This document shows, piece after piece, positions 51,546 through 60,839 of a stretch of 64,000 bases of DNA. The notes under the pieces were generated by a model that did no database searches, had not been told where the DNA came from, and saw only the letters and a list, made by a program, of their open reading frames with translations. Origin of the DNA: Acidaminococcaceae bacterium (GTDB taxonomy: Bacteria > Bacillota > Negativicutes > Acidaminococcales > Acidaminococcaceae). Location of the stretch: the NCBI GenBank assembly GCA_017405945.1, contig JAFQZL010000051.1, positions 1 to 64,000 on the forward strand, read 5' to 3'. The position numbers and the translations under genes were made by a program. Position 1 is the first letter of the stretch, and each line of letters opens with the position of its first letter.

Positions 51546-53012
51546 TCACATAAGCCCTCGCCCCGCATGGGGGATGCCCGTAAATTCTTCGATATCCTTA
51601 TCTAATGTAATCAAATCACTCAGACTTAAATTATGCACAGAGGAATGTCCTGTAATACGGGCGAATGTCTTCAGTTCCGACAGGGACACGTTCAGGAAGT
51701 TGGCCACCCGCTGTGCCGCGGCTTCCATGTTCAGACGGGCGCGCAGTTCCGGGTTTTGTGTGGCAATACCCACGGGGCAGTTGCCCGAGCCGCAGATGCG
51801 ATACTGCTGGCAGGCCGCCGCAATCAGCGCCGCGCTGGCAATCGCCACCGCATCGGCCCCCATGGCCAACGCTTTGGCAAAGTCAGGCGACACCCGCAGC
51901 CCGCCGGTAATCACCAGCGCAATATCGGAATGAACCGAATCCAGATATTTCCGGGCGCGGCTTAAGGCATAAATGGTTGGAACCGTCGTGGCTTCCCGGA
52001 GGAAGAACGGGCTGGATCCGGTAGCCCCGCCCCTGCCGTCAATGGTAATGAAGTCCGGCTGCGCAAATACACAGTGTTCCAGATCCTTTTCAATGCGCCC
52101 CGCCGCAATCTTAATCCCGATGGGTCTGCCATCCGAAAGCTCCCGCAGTATATCAACCATGGCTTTTAAATCTTCTTTGGAATTGATTTCCGGGAACTTG
52201 CTGGGACTCTGCACATCCTCGCCCGGCTTCTTGCCCCGCAGCGCGGCAATTTCAGGCGTCACCTTTTCACCGGGCAGATGACCGCCCATGCCGGGTTTTG
52301 TCCCCTGCCCGATCTTGATTTCAATGGCGTCAGACGTCTTCAGATTTTCTTCCGTCACGCTGTATTTGTTGGGGATATACTCAAAAATATATTTGTAAGA
52401 CGCAGCTTTTTCTTCCGGAAGGATGCCGCCTTCCCCGCTGCACATGGCGGTTTTGGCCAGAGCAGAACCTTTTGCCAGCGCTGTCTTGGTTTCTTTGGAA
52501 AGAGCGCCGAAGGACATGTGGGAAATGTAAACCGGACTTTCCAAAACCATTGGTTTTTTTGCATGCTTACCGATAACAGTCCTGGTTTCCACCGGCGCGT
52601 TGTCTTCCAGCGGCGGCGGGTTCAGCTGCGCGCCCAGCAGCAGAATGTCATCCCAGCCGGGCATGGGCATCTGAGTTCCCATAGCGCCGCCGATTGTACG
52701 TCCGGTCACCGCCATTTCATGAATCTCCTTCATGTAGCGGCAGCGTTCGTCCACCCGCACATAGGCTGCATCATACGCCAACGATGCAGAAGACGGACTC
52801 GCGGCTCCGTCCGGTTCTACATTCACAGCAGCGCCAGTTGCCGATACCGAACCGGCAGCTGCATCCGGTTTTGTTTCTTCCGAATCCGCAATCTTTTCAA
52901 AATTGGAAACCGGCTGCTTGCAGACTGGGCAGCAGGGAATCTCACTTAACTTTTTTCCTTCTTTTGCTTCGTCAAAAATGGCGCCGCAGATACGGCAGCG
53001 GTATACGGCCAT
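51546..53012 (-). CDS. rubredoxin-like domain fused to a glutamate synthase (GltB2-type) FMN domain, 488 aa
   Basis: The N-terminal rubredoxin-like part (C6-x2-C9, C27/28-x2-C31) precedes a flexible linker rich in Ala and Glu, then the FMN-binding glutamate synthase core (about 95-488). Key blocks are YISHMSFGALSKETKTALAKG, GEGGILPEE, KIGQGTKPGMGGHLPGEKV, FITIDGRGGATGSSPFF, and the cluster motif ACQQYRICGSGNCPVGIATQ (C-x5-C-x4-C). There is no glutaminase or C-terminal GXGXG domain. Stand-alone FMN domains of this type occur in archaea and anaerobes; the physiological donor and product are unclear. The gene is monocistronic. Confidence 0.87.
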   Translation of the reverse strand: MAVYRCRICGAIFDEAKEGKKLSEIPCCPVCKQPVSNFEKIADSEETKPDAAAGSVSATGAAVNVEPDGAASPSSASLAYDAAYVRVDERCRYMKEIHEMAVTGRTIGGAMGTQMPMPGWDDILLLGAQLNPPPLEDNAPVETRTVIGKHAKKPMVLESPVYISHMSFGALSKETKTALAKGSALAKTAMCSGEGGILPEEKAASYKYIFEYIPNKYSVTEENLKTSDAIEIKIGQGTKPGMGGHLPGEKVTPEIAALRGKKPGEDVQSPSKFPEINSKEDLKAMVDILRELSDGRPIGIKIAAGRIEKDLEHCVFAQPDFITIDGRGGATGSSPFFLREATTVPTIYALSRARKYLDSVHSDIALVITGGLRVSPDFAKALAMGADAVAIASAALIAAACQQYRICGSGNCPVGIATQNPELRARLNMEAAAQRVANFLNVSLSELKTFARITGHSSVHNLSLSDLITLDKDIEEFTGIPHAGRGLM

Positions 53013-53097
53013 GGCAATCCCTCCTTCAGCTTACAATAATCCTGTTTTTATGATGTTGGATATTCTTATATGATTATTTAATATATTTAAATGCCTT

Positions 53098-54549
53098 TTA
53101 GAGTTTTAAATTAACCGCTCCCTGTTCCACCGCAACATTCCAGTATTCGCAGTTCCCCTTTTCGTCTTCTGCCACAACCAGCGTATTCCCGGCGGAAACA
53201 GGCTTCATCTTCCCCTCTTCCGCTTTCACAACTTTTTTATCCCGGCTTTTCCAGATAACTTTCCCCTGCAACGCGGCATGTAAAGCAACGTGCGAAGCGT
53301 CTGCTTTCATCTTTACACTGTCAAAATGTATAATCCTGTCAAAACCGGCTCCGTAACAGAATACATTTATGACACTCTTTTTCAGGTCGATAACGATTAC
53401 ACTGAAAGCAGTCGACTTTGCGGTACCCTCTGTTTTATTGTATGTATTGCCCTTCGCATTGCGAAGCGGGCAGGCGTTGGGAAGACCGATGGTAACCATT
53501 TCATTACGGACTACGTCTTTGGATATATTACTTACATTCATGTTTTTTACCGGGAAATTATGATTGTGCCCATGAATATACGGTAATACCCGCGCCGGGG
53601 TTATCCCTGAATAGTCATACGGTAACTCTCTTCCTTTAAAGATAAACGTTCCCTTATGCTTTTGTACATAATCGGAAAGGAGAAATGCCGCATTGGCTTC
53701 CGTGTTATTCCATAGGCCGCCCTTTGTCTGGGACAGGACCAGATGGGACACCGGCAGGATGTTCCATGCTTCCGGGTCTTCAATCCCCTTTAACTTTAAC
53801 GTTTCAATCAGCCACTCCGCCTGCCGTTTACTCATATTATGGGTTGTCGTCGTGTTTTTATTATGGTCCTTTTTATCCGGCGCTATAGTTGGCTTTCCCT
53901 CATCCGTAAAGTCTGAAGTGTTCAAACATACTATCCTGATTTTCTTTTCCGGAATATCGATATAGCCATAGTTCCCTTCCGGGTTCAGGCTGTCTGTGAT
54001 CATGTTACCATTACATTTTCCAACATACCCGTACAAGTCATGCATGGTGAAAAACTGTTTCAGTTCACCCTTGTCAAGTTCCATTGCGTTGGCGTCATGG
54101 TTTCCGGTTAAGCGAATCTGATTTCCGCTTTGCCCGAACGCTTTATCCAGTATACCGGTTGCGGCCTGCATTTCCTCCACGCCGTCCCGGTAATTCTCAC
54201 AGCCTTTACCGCGGTAAATATAATCTCCAAAAGCGATTTTATAATCCACGGGTACCTGTGAAGAAATTTCCTTTACCCCGAGCGCCATCTCGTTCAGAGC
54301 CCTGCCAATCTGTGCATTGCCTTTCAGGTAATGCAGATCGCTGACGCCTATAATCGTGAAAGTATGCGGATTCTGTACAGCACGGACTAAACCGGAAACC
54401 CGTTTCGCTTCCGATTTTACATAAGCCGGAACGGTATCGTCAGAAGCCGCTGCCGGCTTCGGGCCAGGTTTGCCCTGAACTGTATTGACACTGCAGCCAA
54501 ACAGGGCAACTAACAGTAACGCCAGACAAAAATAAACAATTTTTCTCAT
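53098..54549 (-). CDS. calcineurin-like metallophosphatase lipoprotein, 483 aa
   Basis: A lipobox (LLVALFGC, Cys about 19) puts it on the membrane surface. The dimetal phosphoesterase core has all expected motifs: VSDLHYLKG (D-x-H), AFGDYIYRG (G-D), RLTGNHDANAM (G-N-H-D), and YIHGHNHNFP (G-H-x-H). A C-terminal region (about 400-483) looks like a small beta domain (AALQGKVIWKSRDKKVVKA) of the Ig-like kind. Start at ATG 54549; the gene follows dnaE closely in the same direction. The substrate is unknown. Confidence 0.85.
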   Translation of the reverse strand: MRKIVYFCLALLLVALFGCSVNTVQGKPGPKPAAASDDTVPAYVKSEAKRVSGLVRAVQNPHTFTIIGVSDLHYLKGNAQIGRALNEMALGVKEISSQVPVDYKIAFGDYIYRGKGCENYRDGVEEMQAATGILDKAFGQSGNQIRLTGNHDANAMELDKGELKQFFTMHDLYGYVGKCNGNMITDSLNPEGNYGYIDIPEKKIRIVCLNTSDFTDEGKPTIAPDKKDHNKNTTTTHNMSKRQAEWLIETLKLKGIEDPEAWNILPVSHLVLSQTKGGLWNNTEANAAFLLSDYVQKHKGTFIFKGRELPYDYSGITPARVLPYIHGHNHNFPVKNMNVSNISKDVVRNEMVTIGLPNACPLRNAKGNTYNKTEGTAKSTAFSVIVIDLKKSVINVFCYGAGFDRIIHFDSVKMKADASHVALHAALQGKVIWKSRDKKVVKAEEGKMKPVSAGNTLVVAEDEKGNCEYWNVAVEQGAVNLKL

Positions 54550-54568
54550 TTCCCAAGTCCCCGGCACC

Positions 54569-57500
54569 CTATATCTCTTTTACCCGGAACGCATTGTCTC
54601 CTAACAGTTCCCTCAGTTCATCCTGCAGCGCCATATCCTGCCCGTTAACATAGTAGCGCGGGTCTAACCGGATACGCCGCCGGGATCCCATCAGTTTCAA
54701 AAAGACCATGGTGCTGCCGTGATGCTTTTGCAGGATGGCGGTCAGCGCCCTGGTCACGATGTCCGATTCCCGTTCCGGCGTTATCACCAGCTCGATAATA
54801 GCGCTGACAGGAACTTTTATGTGGCCTTGTTCGTCCTGATTTGGAGATGTTCCGGCAATGTTTTCTGCAGCATCCCTTACAGTATGTTGTGAGAATGAAT
54901 TTACAGTTTGCTGTACAGCTGCGTCATACATTTCCGGACTTTCGTTGGCAAAATTGTAAGCGGCTGCGTCCGTGTTTTCGCTGTAATACGCGTTGCTGCC
55001 GTAATCATCATTTCCGCCGCGGCCGGCATAATTGCTTCCGTTCCCGCGCCGCGTATTCCGCGCCTGTGCGGACAGCACCGGCTGTTTTCCTTCTTCCAGC
55101 AGCGCCATTCGCGAAGCAATAATCTTACTGCCCCGCTCGTCCACATTGAACCTGCCTTCCACTTCCACCACAGCGTCTTCACGCAGCAACGTATGATATT
55201 CGTTGTAGGCCTGAGGGAACACCACCACTTCAATGCGGGAGCTGAAGTCCTCCAGCGCCAGCACCGCCATGGAGTCGCCCTTTTTCGTCACTTTGATATC
55301 TGTGCTGCTGATGATGCCGCCCACGTTGACAAACTGTCCGTCGCGCACCGCCGGCGTGTCTCCCGTCAGCGTATAGAGCGGCGTCAGTTTGTCCAGCGCC
55401 TCCCGGTAGCCGTCCAAAGGATGGCCCGTCACATAAAAGCCGATGAGTTCCTTTTCATTTTTCAGCCTTACGGAGCGGCTCATCTCGTCCATCTTCGGCA
55501 ACGGCACAGAATTCACTTCCGCAAAATCGTCGCCGCCGAACAATCCTATCTGCCCGCTGTTGTAATCCCGTTGCTGCTGAATGCCCAAATCCAATGTTTT
55601 TTCATACACCGCCAGCAGTTGGGACCGGTAGGCCCCCAGGGAATCCATGGCGCCGCACTTGATCAGGTTTTCCAAAAGCCGGCGGTTCAGCGTACGGTAA
55701 TTCACCCGCTTGCAGAAATCCAGAATATCCCGGAAGGGACCGCCTTCCTTCCGGGCCCGTACAATTTCCCGCACTGCTCCCTCGCCGACACTTTTGATAC
55801 CCACCAGTCCGAAACGGATAGCGCCCTTTTCCACAGAGAAACCTTCCTGGCTTGCGTTCACGTCCGGGGGCAGCATAGGGATGCCCCGGTCCTTGCAGAC
55901 GGTGATGTACCAGCTCACTTTATCAGTGTCGCCCATGATGCTGGTAAGCAAGGCCGCAAAATATTCCGCCGGCCAGTGAGCTTTCAGGTACGCCGTCTGG
56001 TAAGCCACCATGCCGTAGGCCACCGAATGGGACTTATTAAAACCGTAACCGGCAAACTTCAACAGTAAATCAAAAATCTCTTTGCTTTTTTCCGGCGGAA
56101 TCTGATGCAGCTTCTGTGCCCCTTCCACAAAGCGGTTTTCCATAGCAATCAGGTCTTTCGCCTTTTTCTTGCCCATAGCCCGGCGCATAATATCCGCTTC
56201 ACCCAGAGTAAAATCTGCCAAGATGCGCGCGGTGTTCATAACCTGTTCCTGATACAGCACAACCCCGTAGGTATCTGCCAGGATTCCGTCCAGCAACGGA
56301 TGGATGCTTTCCACCGCGTGATGACGCTTCCGGCCTTCGATAAACTTGTCCGCCATGCCCGCGTCCAACGGGCCCGGGCGGTACAAAGCCACTAACGGAA
56401 CCAAATCCCGCATGGACTTAGGCGCCAGCCGTTCCACCAACCTGGTCATGCCCGCGCTTTCCAGCTGGAACACGCCCTGGGTGTCCCCGGCGCAGAGCAT
56501 CTTGCTGACCGCTTCATCTTCCAGAGGGATATTGTCCAGATTGACAGTTTCCCCGGTGCTCTCTTTTATGAAATGCACCGCGTCGTCCATGACAGTCAGG
56601 GTACGCAGGCCAAGAAAGTCCATCTTCAGAAGGCCCAGCTCTTCCACCTGGTTCTTGTCAAACTGGGTGGTGATCATCCGCTCCTGGCTGATGCCCGCTT
56701 CTATGTCTGCGGCTTCGTCCAGCTGCAGGGGCACCAGTTCAATCAGGGGTTTCGGCGCAATCACCACACCGGCCGCATGGGTGCCGCTGTTACGGGGCAG
56801 GCCTTCCACGCTTTTGGCGATGTCGATCATGCGTTTTACTTCCGGGTCGCTGTCGTACATGGCCCGCAGGTCTTTCGTCTGCAGCGCCCTGTCCAGGGTA
56901 ATCCCAAGTTCCCGGGGTACCGCCTTGGCCACCCGGTCCGTCTTCGGCAGACTGATGCCCAGGGCCCGTCCTACGTCCCGGACCGCCGCACGCGCCTGCA
57001 ATGTTCCGAAGGTGATAATCAGCGACACATGGTCTGCGCCATACTTGCGGATCACATAGTCCAGCACTTCGCCCCGCCTGCGGTAGCAGAAATCCGTATC
57101 AATATCGGGCATGCTGACCCGTTCCGGATTCAGGAACCGTTCAAACAGTAAATCAAAATCCAGCGGATCAATGTTGGTAATATGCAGCAGATAGGCCACA
57201 ATAGAACCTGCCGCGCTGCCACGGCCCGGTCCCACCGGAATGGGATCGGGATTTCCCGCCGCGTCTTTGTGACTGCGGCAGTAATGGATAAAGTCCCAAA
57301 CGATCAGGAAATAGGCCGCATAGCCCATCTGTCTGATCACACCCAGCTCATACTGCAGCCGGTCCTGAATTTCTTTTTCCTTTTTCTTTCTGTTATCCTC
57401 CGACAGCTTCGTCAGCAACGCGCCGTACCGTTTGGGTATTTCTTCTTCGCAAAGGGCGCGCACATATTCATTCGCGTCGTTATGGTACTCTTGCGGAATG

Positions 57501-58387
57501 GGAAACTCCGGCAGCAATAACTGGCCAAAGGTTAAATCTACGTTACAGCGTTCCGCAATGGCATGGGTATTGTGCAGCGCCTCCTCATCGTCAGGGAACA
57601 GCGCCCGCATTTCCTCATAGCTCTTGCAGTAATACCAGTCGTTGTTGAAACGCATCCGGTCCGGGTCGTCCACGTTTTTATTGGTCTGGATGCAGAGCAG
57701 CACATCCTGGGCGGAAGCATCCTCCCGTTTCACGTAATGGATATCGTTGGTGACAACCAGCTTCACACCGTATTTTTCCGCAAAGATATGCAGCTGCCGG
57801 TTGACGGTCCGTTCTTCTTCCAGATCGTGGTTCTGCATTTCCAAAAAGAAATTGTCTTTGCCGAAAATATCAATATATTCCTGCAGCGCCCGTTCCGCCC
57901 CGTCCAGATTCCGCTGCAGGATCATTTGAGGAACCTCTCCCTGTATGCAGGCAGACAGACAGATGATGCCCTTGCTGTATTGGCGCAGAATGTCCTTATC
58001 GATGCGGGGCTTGCGGTAAAAGCCGTCAATAAAACCGAGAGACACCAGCTTCACCAGATTGTGATAGCCTTCCTGATTTTCCGCCAGCAGGATCAGATGG
58101 TAACGGGGCTGCTTGTCGATGCGGTCAAAGCGGCTCTCCGGGGTAATATAGCATTCACAGCCGAAGATAACTTTTATGCCCGATTTCCCCTCTTTTTCCG
58201 CTTCCTTATTCAATTTCTGCGCTGTCTGGTAGATGTCCACCGCGCCGTACATATTGCCGTGGTCGGTGATGGCAATGCTGTCCATCCCCAGCTCCATGGC
58301 GCGCTGCAACAGTTCCTTCGGTTTGGAGGCGCCGTCTAACAAACTGTATTGGGTATGCACATGCAAGTGCGTAAAAGGTACACTCAT
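54569..58387 (-). CDS. dnaE: DNA polymerase III alpha subunit, 1272 aa
   Basis: This is the replicative polymerase of the DnaE class. The PHP domain opens the protein (THLHVHTQYSLLDG about 6-19; ITDHGNMYGAVDIYQ about 40-54). The palm holds PDIDTDF (427-433) after VGPGRGSAAGS; later blocks are RNSGTHAAGVVI, FQLESAGMTRL, ALYRPGPLDAGM and GYGFNKSHSVAYG. An OB-fold (about 1000-1090) is followed by a low-complexity insert (about 1100-1180, rich in N, S, Y, G) before the C-terminal domain. Length exceeds the usual roughly 1160 by about this insert. The metallophosphatase gene follows with only a few bases between. Confidence 0.96.
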   Translation of the reverse strand: MSVPFTHLHVHTQYSLLDGASKPKELLQRAMELGMDSIAITDHGNMYGAVDIYQTAQKLNKEAEKEGKSGIKVIFGCECYITPESRFDRIDKQPRYHLILLAENQEGYHNLVKLVSLGFIDGFYRKPRIDKDILRQYSKGIICLSACIQGEVPQMILQRNLDGAERALQEYIDIFGKDNFFLEMQNHDLEEERTVNRQLHIFAEKYGVKLVVTNDIHYVKREDASAQDVLLCIQTNKNVDDPDRMRFNNDWYYCKSYEEMRALFPDDEEALHNTHAIAERCNVDLTFGQLLLPEFPIPQEYHNDANEYVRALCEEEIPKRYGALLTKLSEDNRKKKEKEIQDRLQYELGVIRQMGYAAYFLIVWDFIHYCRSHKDAAGNPDPIPVGPGRGSAAGSIVAYLLHITNIDPLDFDLLFERFLNPERVSMPDIDTDFCYRRRGEVLDYVIRKYGADHVSLIITFGTLQARAAVRDVGRALGISLPKTDRVAKAVPRELGITLDRALQTKDLRAMYDSDPEVKRMIDIAKSVEGLPRNSGTHAAGVVIAPKPLIELVPLQLDEAADIEAGISQERMITTQFDKNQVEELGLLKMDFLGLRTLTVMDDAVHFIKESTGETVNLDNIPLEDEAVSKMLCAGDTQGVFQLESAGMTRLVERLAPKSMRDLVPLVALYRPGPLDAGMADKFIEGRKRHHAVESIHPLLDGILADTYGVVLYQEQVMNTARILADFTLGEADIMRRAMGKKKAKDLIAMENRFVEGAQKLHQIPPEKSKEIFDLLLKFAGYGFNKSHSVAYGMVAYQTAYLKAHWPAEYFAALLTSIMGDTDKVSWYITVCKDRGIPMLPPDVNASQEGFSVEKGAIRFGLVGIKSVGEGAVREIVRARKEGGPFRDILDFCKRVNYRTLNRRLLENLIKCGAMDSLGAYRSQLLAVYEKTLDLGIQQQRDYNSGQIGLFGGDDFAEVNSVPLPKMDEMSRSVRLKNEKELIGFYVTGHPLDGYREALDKLTPLYTLTGDTPAVRDGQFVNVGGIISSTDIKVTKKGDSMAVLALEDFSSRIEVVVFPQAYNEYHTLLREDAVVEVEGRFNVDERGSKIIASRMALLEEGKQPVLSAQARNTRRGNGSNYAGRGGNDDYGSNAYYSENTDAAAYNFANESPEMYDAAVQQTVNSFSQHTVRDAAENIAGTSPNQDEQGHIKVPVSAIIELVITPERESDIVTRALTAILQKHHGSTMVFLKLMGSRRRIRLDPRYYVNGQDMALQDELRELLGDNAFRVKEI

Positions 58388-58708
58388 GATCGGTTCCGTT
58401 CCGCCGCTTTCACTGCGGCATAATCAATTTATAACAAACTATGCTAAAAATTACTGTTGTATTAATTATATCATATTCTGCCGAAAACGTGCTTGCATTA
58501 ACAATACCGGCGGGAAAGACTGTGCAAAACCATTCCGGACGGGGAAACGCAAAACCGCCACTCTCATACAGTTCGACAGTTGTATCTAACGGCTTCGCCT
58601 GTAGTGACATATAAACTGTCTATCCTTATAATATTAAGAAGTAGCGGCACCAAAACCCAGTATCCATGCGCGTTTGCACTCCGAGGTTGGTCGTTTTTAC
58701 GACCAGCC
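58388..58708. other. intergenic region between the M20 peptidase and dnaE
   Basis: A minus-strand extended -10 (TGATATAAT, near 58466-58474) suits dnaE. Right at the peptidase stop (58683-58710) is a perfect 12-bp stem GAGGTTGGTCGT/ACGACCAGCCTC without a following T-run on the minus strand. I see no gene; the only open frame (58410-58610) lacks a ribosome site and recognisable features. Confidence 0.5.
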
Positions 58709-59851
58709 TCAGCACTTCGCCGTCGCTTCCTTAACAATGCCCAGTACCCAGCGGGCCGCGTTGTTCAGATCTTCCAGGGCAAGGCGTTCTTCCGTAGTAT
58801 GAATCTTGTCCATGCCGGTAGCCAGCAACACGGTTGGCAGACCCATACCGCACAAAAAGTTGGCGTCGCTGCAGCCGCCGGTAAAACCGGTGCTGACGGG
58901 GAAACCTAATTTTACCGCCGCGGTTGCCGCCAGTTTCACGGTCGCATGGTCTGTGTCAAGATTGACGCCCGGCGCCACCTCTTTCACTGCAATTTCCACG
59001 GTTCCGCCTTTCGCCTCAACTGCGTTTCGGAATATCTCCACCGTTTCACTCTTTAACCGTTCCAGCTTCGTTTCATCGGGGCAACGCATGTCTATGACGA
59101 CTTCGCAGGACTCCGGCACAATATTAGGGGCAAGCCCGCCGTCAATCATGTCCACGCTTAAGGTTGTCTCTGCATCGATTCGTCCGTATACAGGCAAAGC
59201 GTGCATTGCGTCTGCAGCCAGCATGATGGCGTTGATTCCTTTCTCCGGTTCCAGTCCGGCGTGGGCGCTCTTGCCTTTCACCGTCAGTTTCAGGTTGATT
59301 GCTTTGGGAGACGCGTTAAAGATGGCCCCCGGATGACCGCCGCAGTCCATGCAGTAACCTGCGTCAGCCTGAATCATGGTTTTGTCCATGTAACGCACGC
59401 CGTAACTTCCGGTCTCTTCCCCGATGGTAAAGCAGACCTGGATATCTCCGTGAGGCAGATTGTTTTCGATGATGCATTGCATTGCTTCCAGTACGGCAGC
59501 CACACCGCTTTTATCGTCACCGCCTAACGTGGTCGTTCCGTCAGAATACAACACAGCGTCTTTTTCAACAACAGTCGTTCCGGTTGTGGGCGCCACGCTG
59601 TCCATGTGGGCTTCAAAAAACAGACGCGTTGCCTCGGGCACGTCGCCTTTTAAGAATCCCCAGACATTTCCTGTTGTTCCGCCGCATTGTTCACCGGCCC
59701 GGTCCACTTGCGGTTCCATGCCCAGCTCCTGCAGTTTTTTCACCAAAAGCTCCGCTTCCTGTTTTTCATCACAGCTGGGACAGGGCACACCCACCAGCTC
59801 GATAAACGTATTCTTCAGGCGCTCTTCATTTATAGTAATACTCGTATTCAT
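58709..59851 (-). CDS. M20-family peptidase (PepT-like), 380 aa
   Basis: This zinc aminopeptidase probably cleaves small peptides. Metal-ligand motifs are LFFEAHMDSVAPTT (H, D), TTLGGDDKSGVAAVLEA (bridging Asp), CFTIGEETGSYGV (catalytic Glu-Glu), YCMDCGGHPG (Asp), and KIHTTEERLALEDL near the C-terminus (His). The dimerisation insert contains NLKLTVKGKSAHAGLEPEKG. It fits the tripeptidase T-like (PepT2) subgroup. ATG 59851 is chosen since AAAGGA lies 12 bases before it; a TTG four codons upstream overlaps that site. Confidence 0.88.
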   Translation of the reverse strand: MNTSITINEERLKNTFIELVGVPCPSCDEKQEAELLVKKLQELGMEPQVDRAGEQCGGTTGNVWGFLKGDVPEATRLFFEAHMDSVAPTTGTTVVEKDAVLYSDGTTTLGGDDKSGVAAVLEAMQCIIENNLPHGDIQVCFTIGEETGSYGVRYMDKTMIQADAGYCMDCGGHPGAIFNASPKAINLKLTVKGKSAHAGLEPEKGINAIMLAADAMHALPVYGRIDAETTLSVDMIDGGLAPNIVPESCEVVIDMRCPDETKLERLKSETVEIFRNAVEAKGGTVEIAVKEVAPGVNLDTDHATVKLAATAAVKLGFPVSTGFTGGCSDANFLCGMGLPTVLLATGMDKIHTTEERLALEDLNNAARWVLGIVKEATAKC

Positions 59852-59900
59852 AGCTTGTTTCAATCCTTTCTCTTTTCAGTAAAACAAAACATCAGCAATA

Positions 59901-60383
59901 CTAAACCGTTAACTCTTCCAGCAGGTCCGGCGTAAGCATTTCTTCAGAATACACCTTGACCCCGTGTTTCATAAGCAATGCTGCCGTAATCCCCTGCCCT
60001 GCGATTTTGGTTCCGGAAAACGTGCCGTCGTATATGTAAAACCCCGAGCAGGACGGACTGTTTGCTTTCATGACAGCAGAAGTGATATGATGCTGTTTCA
60101 CCAGCTCCAGCACCTTTTCCGCACCTGACAGAAACTGCTCTGTCACATCCTCACCGGCTTTGTTGACGACACGCCGCTTTTCAGGAACTGCTTCGGAATA
60201 ATCTTCCAAGAACTGAATCTCCGCCGGAAGACGTGGCGTTGGCAACCCGCCCATCACCTCCGGGCAAACAAGCAGTACTTGCTCCTTATGCCGTTCAATC
60301 CACTCGCAAAGCCAGGGCACTGCGTTATTGCTTCCATTATATTTTACATTTCTGCCCGCCAGGCAGGCGCTGATCAGAATCAT
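59901..60383 (-). CDS. DUF523 family protein, 160 aa
   Basis: The layout is that of DUF523: ISACLAGRNVKYNGSNN (C-L-x-G-x-x-V-x-Y-x-G), VLLVCPEVMGGLPTPRLPAE, VTEQFLSGAEKVLELVKQHH, and ANSPSCSGFYIYDGTFSG (K-x-x-S-P-S-C-x-G). Conserved cysteines suggest a metal or thiol role; function is unknown. Start at 60383. It is 37 bases before the M20 peptidase gene in the same direction, so the two probably share a transcript. Confidence 0.88.
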   Translation of the reverse strand: MILISACLAGRNVKYNGSNNAVPWLCEWIERHKEQVLLVCPEVMGGLPTPRLPAEIQFLEDYSEAVPEKRRVVNKAGEDVTEQFLSGAEKVLELVKQHHITSAVMKANSPSCSGFYIYDGTFSGTKIAGQGITAALLMKHGVKVYSEEMLTPDLLEELTV

Positions 60384-60491
60384 ACTCCCCCTCGTTTCCT
60401 AATGAGTACATTACACGTCAATATGTTTTCACTTTTATCTATTTTACCACAAATAGGTAACAGCAACATATTTCCAAAATTAAACCAAAGA

Positions 60492-60656
60492 AAAGGAAAA
60501 GTCTGAGTAAAACATCGGGAACGATTGCGATATTTTATGTGACGAAATTCGCCGTCGTGGCGAGACTGTCTGAGGGCGAAGCCCGAGTTTCGAAGCCACA
60601 GGCGAATAAGTCCATAAAATAGCAACCGTGCACGGTTTTGCGAGGTCTTTTCCTTT
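60492..60656. repeat. 165-bp imperfect palindrome (MITE-like or structured RNA element)
   Basis: The outer ends are AAAGGAAAAG (60492-60501) and its complement CTTTTCCTTT (60647-60656). Moving inward, TATTTTATG (60531-60539) pairs with CATAAAATA (60613-60621), ATTCGCC with GGCGAAT, GTGGC with GCCAC, and GGGC-gaa-GCCC sits at the tip. Nearly the whole element pairs with itself. It lies in a gene-free gap between DUF523 and the yhdT leader. No ORF is present. The central TGTCTGAGGGCGAAGCCCGA resembles dispersed short repeats known in other Firmicutes (from memory). Confidence 0.6.
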
Positions 60657-60804
60657 GCAGCCGTTTAACTACAAATCAGTTTCCGTTTACCTTATAAAAA
60701 ACATATAAATGTCCTTTTTTTGACACAAATCCATGTTACATTTTAGAAAACCAAAAATGAAAACCAACGCTGATTTAATTATATAAAAAATACTGCTTGC
60801 AATG

Positions 60805-60833
60805 TTGCATTCTCAGCAGATGTATGCTATCAT
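60805..60833 (+). promoter_or_regulatory. promoter of the yhdT-panF operon
   Basis: TTGCAT (60805-60810), 17 bases, then TATCAT (60828-60833) with TGC just before it (extended -10). Transcription would begin at about 60840, leaving a leader of some 235 bases. Confidence 0.65.
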
Positions 60834-60839
60834 ACATTT

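Noticed and set aside
58410..58610. 66-aa minus-strand open frame upstream of dnaE
   Set aside because: No ribosome site or recognisable domain, and it overlaps the likely dnaE promoter.
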